The position numbers were made by a program, and so were the translations under genes. Shown in pieces: positions 42,799-45,320 of a stretch of DNA of 45,320 nucleotides. This DNA is from Mesorhizobium sp. LSJC280B00 (GTDB lineage: Bacteria > Pseudomonadota > Alphaproteobacteria > Rhizobiales > Rhizobiaceae), in assembly GCF_000502835.1 (NCBI RefSeq), contig NZ_AYVL01000026.1, positions 20,605-65,924 of the forward strand, given 5' to 3'. The notes beneath the pieces were generated by a model. That model had not been told where the DNA came from and ran no database searches. It saw nothing but the letters and a program-made list of their open reading frames with translations. How positions within the stretch are numbered: position 1 is the stretch's first letter; each line of letters starts with the position of its first letter.

Positions 42799-42912
42799 GT
42801 TGGGCCTCAGTTAGGATTCGCGACACGCAAGCCGCAGGTCAGAGGCGGGTAGGATCGGCGCCTCCGGCGTGCCCTTACCGGCCTTTGATACCACAGATCA
42901 CGCCTCTTGAGA

Positions 42913-43179
42913 CTATGGATCGCGCGACGCTCCGGCTCTCCTGCCGCAGCGGAATGCAATGTCGGTTATGGTCCGCTTCGCCGCATCCGGCACGATGAGC
43001 AGCCCGGCTGCACGATTCAGAGGCTCGTCCCACAGGCGGGCCATTATCGTTTCGCCGCGCTCGGCACCCTTCTGCAGACGCCGCAACGATACGCCTAGCC
43101 GGTGCACCGACGGCGCGCCAGCCGCCGGCTTCATGGTTCTCGACAGCCCTTCCTGCCTGCGCTTGCCTCGCCCGGTCAT
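42913..43179 (-). pseudogene. AraC-family regulator, helix-turn-helix fragment
   Basis: The frame contains 'LGVSLRRLQKGAERGETIM', then 'LNRAAGLLIVPDAAKRTITDIAFRCG', which follows the AraC C-terminal pattern (first helix-turn-helix, then 'SITDIAFRCGF'). After 'RCG' the expected 'FSDASHFSRAF' is lost; the frame goes to 'RRAGASRDP', probably a frameshift. There is no effector domain. It lies in the 377-bp gap between cyclases 2 and 3 and is likely debris. Confidence 0.6.
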
Positions 43180-44918
43180 TCCGGCAATCCCGCCTTTCGC
43201 AGGGCCGACGCCAGCATTTCCATGAGTTCTGGTCGGACGACGCTCATCCGCACGAATGCGCTGTTTGTCCAGCCCGGCGCGACCTCCAACAGCCGCGAGG
43301 CGGCTGCGCGTGCGGCATCCAGGCGGTCGAGATTGACATAGGCTGCGACGAGGCTGGCATAGAGGACGCTGAAGCCGGGCGCTACTTGGATCGCCAGCGT
43401 CGAATAGTTCACCGCGTCATCATACCGGCCAGTGAAGAGGTGGACCCAGGCCAGCGCCAGGTACGAATGATAGTTCAGGGGATCGAAAGGACTGAGGCGA
43501 AGTGCCTTGAACGCGTGATCGCACGCACGTTCATAGGTTTCGCTGTACATGTGCACCATCGCGCTGAAGCCGTATGCCAGAGCTAAGTTGCGGTTTAGCT
43601 TCAAAGCTCGATCGAGAGCGCTGATGGCCCGTGCGTAGTCATGGGTAATCGTGGCGTGAACGAACGCCCCCATCGACAGCGCCTGGGGATCGTCGGCGCC
43701 GATCGCCATTGCGATGTTGGCGTGCTTCAGCGCGGCAGCCCTGTCTTCGGGATGGAAGCCTCCGCGCAGGAAGCGCTGTTCGTATCCCCAGGCCGCATAG
43801 CCATGTGCGGAAGCGTAGTTCGGGTCGAGACTCAAGACCTCGTTCAGCAGGCGCAGGGCTTCGTTGGTATCGGCCGGCGTGTTGGCGTAGGCATGTGGCA
43901 AGGCGCGCAGGAAGAGATCATATGCGTCAAGGCTGTCCGGCCGCTTGCGGCGCGCTCGGTCGATCTCAGCGCGCCGCAGGGTGGGTTCAAGCGTCCCGAC
44001 AATACTCTCGGTCAATCGGTCCTGCAGGTCGAACACGTCTTCCGCCGCGCCCTCGAACTTGTCTGCCCAAACATGGGTTGCATCTTTGCCCTCGATAAGC
44101 TGTGCGGTTATGCGCAGTCTGTCGGCAGCCCGCCGCACGCTCCCTTCCATCACGTAGCGGACGCCAAGCTCTCTTGCGACCTGCCGGATATCGAGCGTTC
44201 TGCCCTTGTAGGCGAAAGTGGAGTTCCGCGCGATGACGAACAGACCGGGTATCTTCGACAGGCCCGTGATGAGGTCCTCCACCAGCCCGTCCGTGAAATA
44301 CTCCTGCTCGGGATCACCGCTCATGTTGGTGAACGGCAGCACGGCGATGGACGGCTTGTTGGGCAACGAAGGCGATCTGAGCTGTTGCATGTCGGCGACG
44401 AACCGCTGGCGAAGAACGCGATAGACCGGGAGCGGTTCAGCGATGTTCTTGACATGCTGCTCGCCCATCGATTCGAAGCCAAAGGGAAGCTTCCTTTCGA
44501 CTTCGCGAGCAACTTTACCGGAGATGTAGATGCCGCCAGGCTCCGCTAGTTGCTGCAGGCGCGCTGCGATGTTGACGCCGTCGCCGTAGCGATCCTCGCC
44601 CTCGACAATTACTTCGCCGAGATTGATGCCTATTCTCACCTCAATGCGATCGTTCGCGACGGAATCCGCGTTGCGCTCGACCAAGCTACTCTGCAGCGCC
44701 ACCGCGCACTCGACCGCATCCACCACGCTGGAGAACTCGGCGAGCAGTCCGTCGCCCATGAGCTTGAATATGCGTCCGTGTCGTTCCGCTATTTTGGGCT
44801 CAAACAGTTCCGTGCGTATCGCTCTGAGACGCTCAAAGGTCCCTGCCTCGTCACTCTCCATGAGCGCCGAGTATCCAACCACGTCAGCCGCCAGGATGGC
44901 TGCGAGCCTTCTCTCCAA
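43176..44918 (-). CDS. Class III adenylate/guanylate cyclase with TolB-like and TPR domains, copy 3
   Basis: A 580-residue paralogue. The cyclase domain has 'AADVVGYSALM', 'MGDGLLAEF' and 'YGDGVNIAARLQ', all catalytic residues present. The TolB-like domain covers about 195-315 ('AVLPFTNMSGDPEQEYFTDGLVEDL' by alignment), then 'LFVIARNSTFAYKGR'. The C-terminal half has TPR-like repeats ('AHGYAAWGYEQRF', 'ALAYGFSAMVHMYSETYERACDHAFKAL' in part). It is on the same strand as copy 2, 377 bp upstream of it, and the two probably arose by local duplication. Confidence 0.9.
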   Translation of the reverse strand: MERRLAAILAADVVGYSALMESDEAGTFERLRAIRTELFEPKIAERHGRIFKLMGDGLLAEFSSVVDAVECAVALQSSLVERNADSVANDRIEVRIGINLGEVIVEGEDRYGDGVNIAARLQQLAEPGGIYISGKVAREVERKLPFGFESMGEQHVKNIAEPLPVYRVLRQRFVADMQQLRSPSLPNKPSIAVLPFTNMSGDPEQEYFTDGLVEDLITGLSKIPGLFVIARNSTFAYKGRTLDIRQVARELGVRYVMEGSVRRAADRLRITAQLIEGKDATHVWADKFEGAAEDVFDLQDRLTESIVGTLEPTLRRAEIDRARRKRPDSLDAYDLFLRALPHAYANTPADTNEALRLLNEVLSLDPNYASAHGYAAWGYEQRFLRGGFHPEDRAAALKHANIAMAIGADDPQALSMGAFVHATITHDYARAISALDRALKLNRNLALAYGFSAMVHMYSETYERACDHAFKALRLSPFDPLNYHSYLALAWVHLFTGRYDDAVNYSTLAIQVAPGFSVLYASLVAAYVNLDRLDAARAAASRLLEVAPGWTNSAFVRMSVVRPELMEMLASALRKAGLPE

Positions 44919-45320
44919 GAATTCTCCTCAAGCAGACCAATCGGCCAAGGATAGCATACGACGGGTCGTGAATCTGGGAATAGTTCACCTGCGGGACGTG
45001 GCGTGGCACGGCGGCGATCTGCTCCTTCCGAAGGCCGACGCGGATGACCGACTGCCACCCAACCAAGCCGTTTGACCCGAGCTGGCAACTGCTGAGTAGG
45101 CGAAGTCCGCATCGCCTCGATCGCGCCAATTGCCGACCTTTCCGGCGCTTCTCCGAAGCTGACGTTCGCGGTGCGGCCGGAATACCACCGAACCTGCCGA
45201 CATCATAGCCACGCCTCGAGTAAAGCCTTCGTCTCGAGCCCCTCGCCCCGATTTTGTTCGCGCGATAGAAGCGGCGGTTGGCGATTAAGCAGCATGGAAT
45301 CGCCGAATTCATGCGCGCGG
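44919..45320. other. End of window, no recognised gene
   Basis: 402 bp upstream of cyclase 3. It must hold that gene's promoter. Open frames cross it but match no known family and have no SD. No RNA or repeat was identified. Confidence 0.4.

Noticed and set aside
1..45320. CRISPR arrays, rRNA genes, complete insertion sequences
   Set aside because: No regularly spaced repeats, rRNA sequence or intact transposase gene was seen in any part of the window.

Overview
The window looks like chromosome or symbiosis-island DNA from an alphaproteobacterium of the order Hyphomicrobiales, most like Mesorhizobium or a close relative. The reasons are the high GC content, the dense set of ABC importers with ROK, IclR, LysR and Lrp regulators, the three class III cyclase/TolB-like/TPR proteins, the HWE-type histidine kinase and the allantoin gene set. 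This is judged from protein character only; no search was run.

Layout, left to right. (1) 1-2005: the end of a polar amino acid ABC importer (binding protein, two permeases). (2) 2006-2494: a gap with a decayed tRNA-Leu(CAA) and a 12-bp inverted repeat. (3) 2495-10166: one tightly packed + strand operon of a ROK regulator, an M20 amidohydrolase, two paralogous sugar-type binding proteins, a permease, a YhfX-like PLP racemase and a single-domain ATPase. (4) 10271-13260: an AceE-like thiamine-diphosphate enzyme divergent from an Lrp/AsnC regulator. (5) 13458-15613: a quorum-sensing locus (luxI family, luxR family) with two small XRE regulators. The two XRE genes carry the same bipartite operator, ACTATAGT-N8-CTAAAG, 24-25 bp before their start codons. 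(6) 15695-23439: an IclR regulator, an M24 peptidase and a threonine-synthase-like enzyme overlapping in one operon, then an amino acid ABC importer. Converging on these from the other strand are a cysteine-synthase-like enzyme and a PduX-like GHMP kinase.

(7) 23440-25561: decayed DNA with a frameshifted LysR regulator and a truncated AAA ATPase. Intact palindromes lie before the kinase gene. (8) 25562-28334: cyclase/TPR protein 1 and a 2-hydroxyacid dehydrogenase. (9) 28800-33459: an HWE histidine kinase with two PAS domains, a frameshifted HiPIP gene behind a di-haem cytochrome c peroxidase, an ECF sigma factor and a 33-residue membrane peptide. (10) 33833-39933: an allantoin-utilisation operon on the minus strand (allantoicase, hydantoin/allantoin racemase, allantoinase, NCS1 transporter, LysR regulator with a T-N11-A box). 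(11) 40349-45320: a broken tyrosine integrase, an AraC fragment and cyclase/TPR proteins 2 and 3.

Together this is a catabolic and signalling accessory region scarred by mobile-element decay. The most interesting parts are the luxI/luxR locus with paired XRE switches (5), the cluster that pairs a hydroxy-amino-acid kinase with two fold-type II PLP enzymes (6), and the ROK/M20/ABC/racemase operon of unknown substrate (3).
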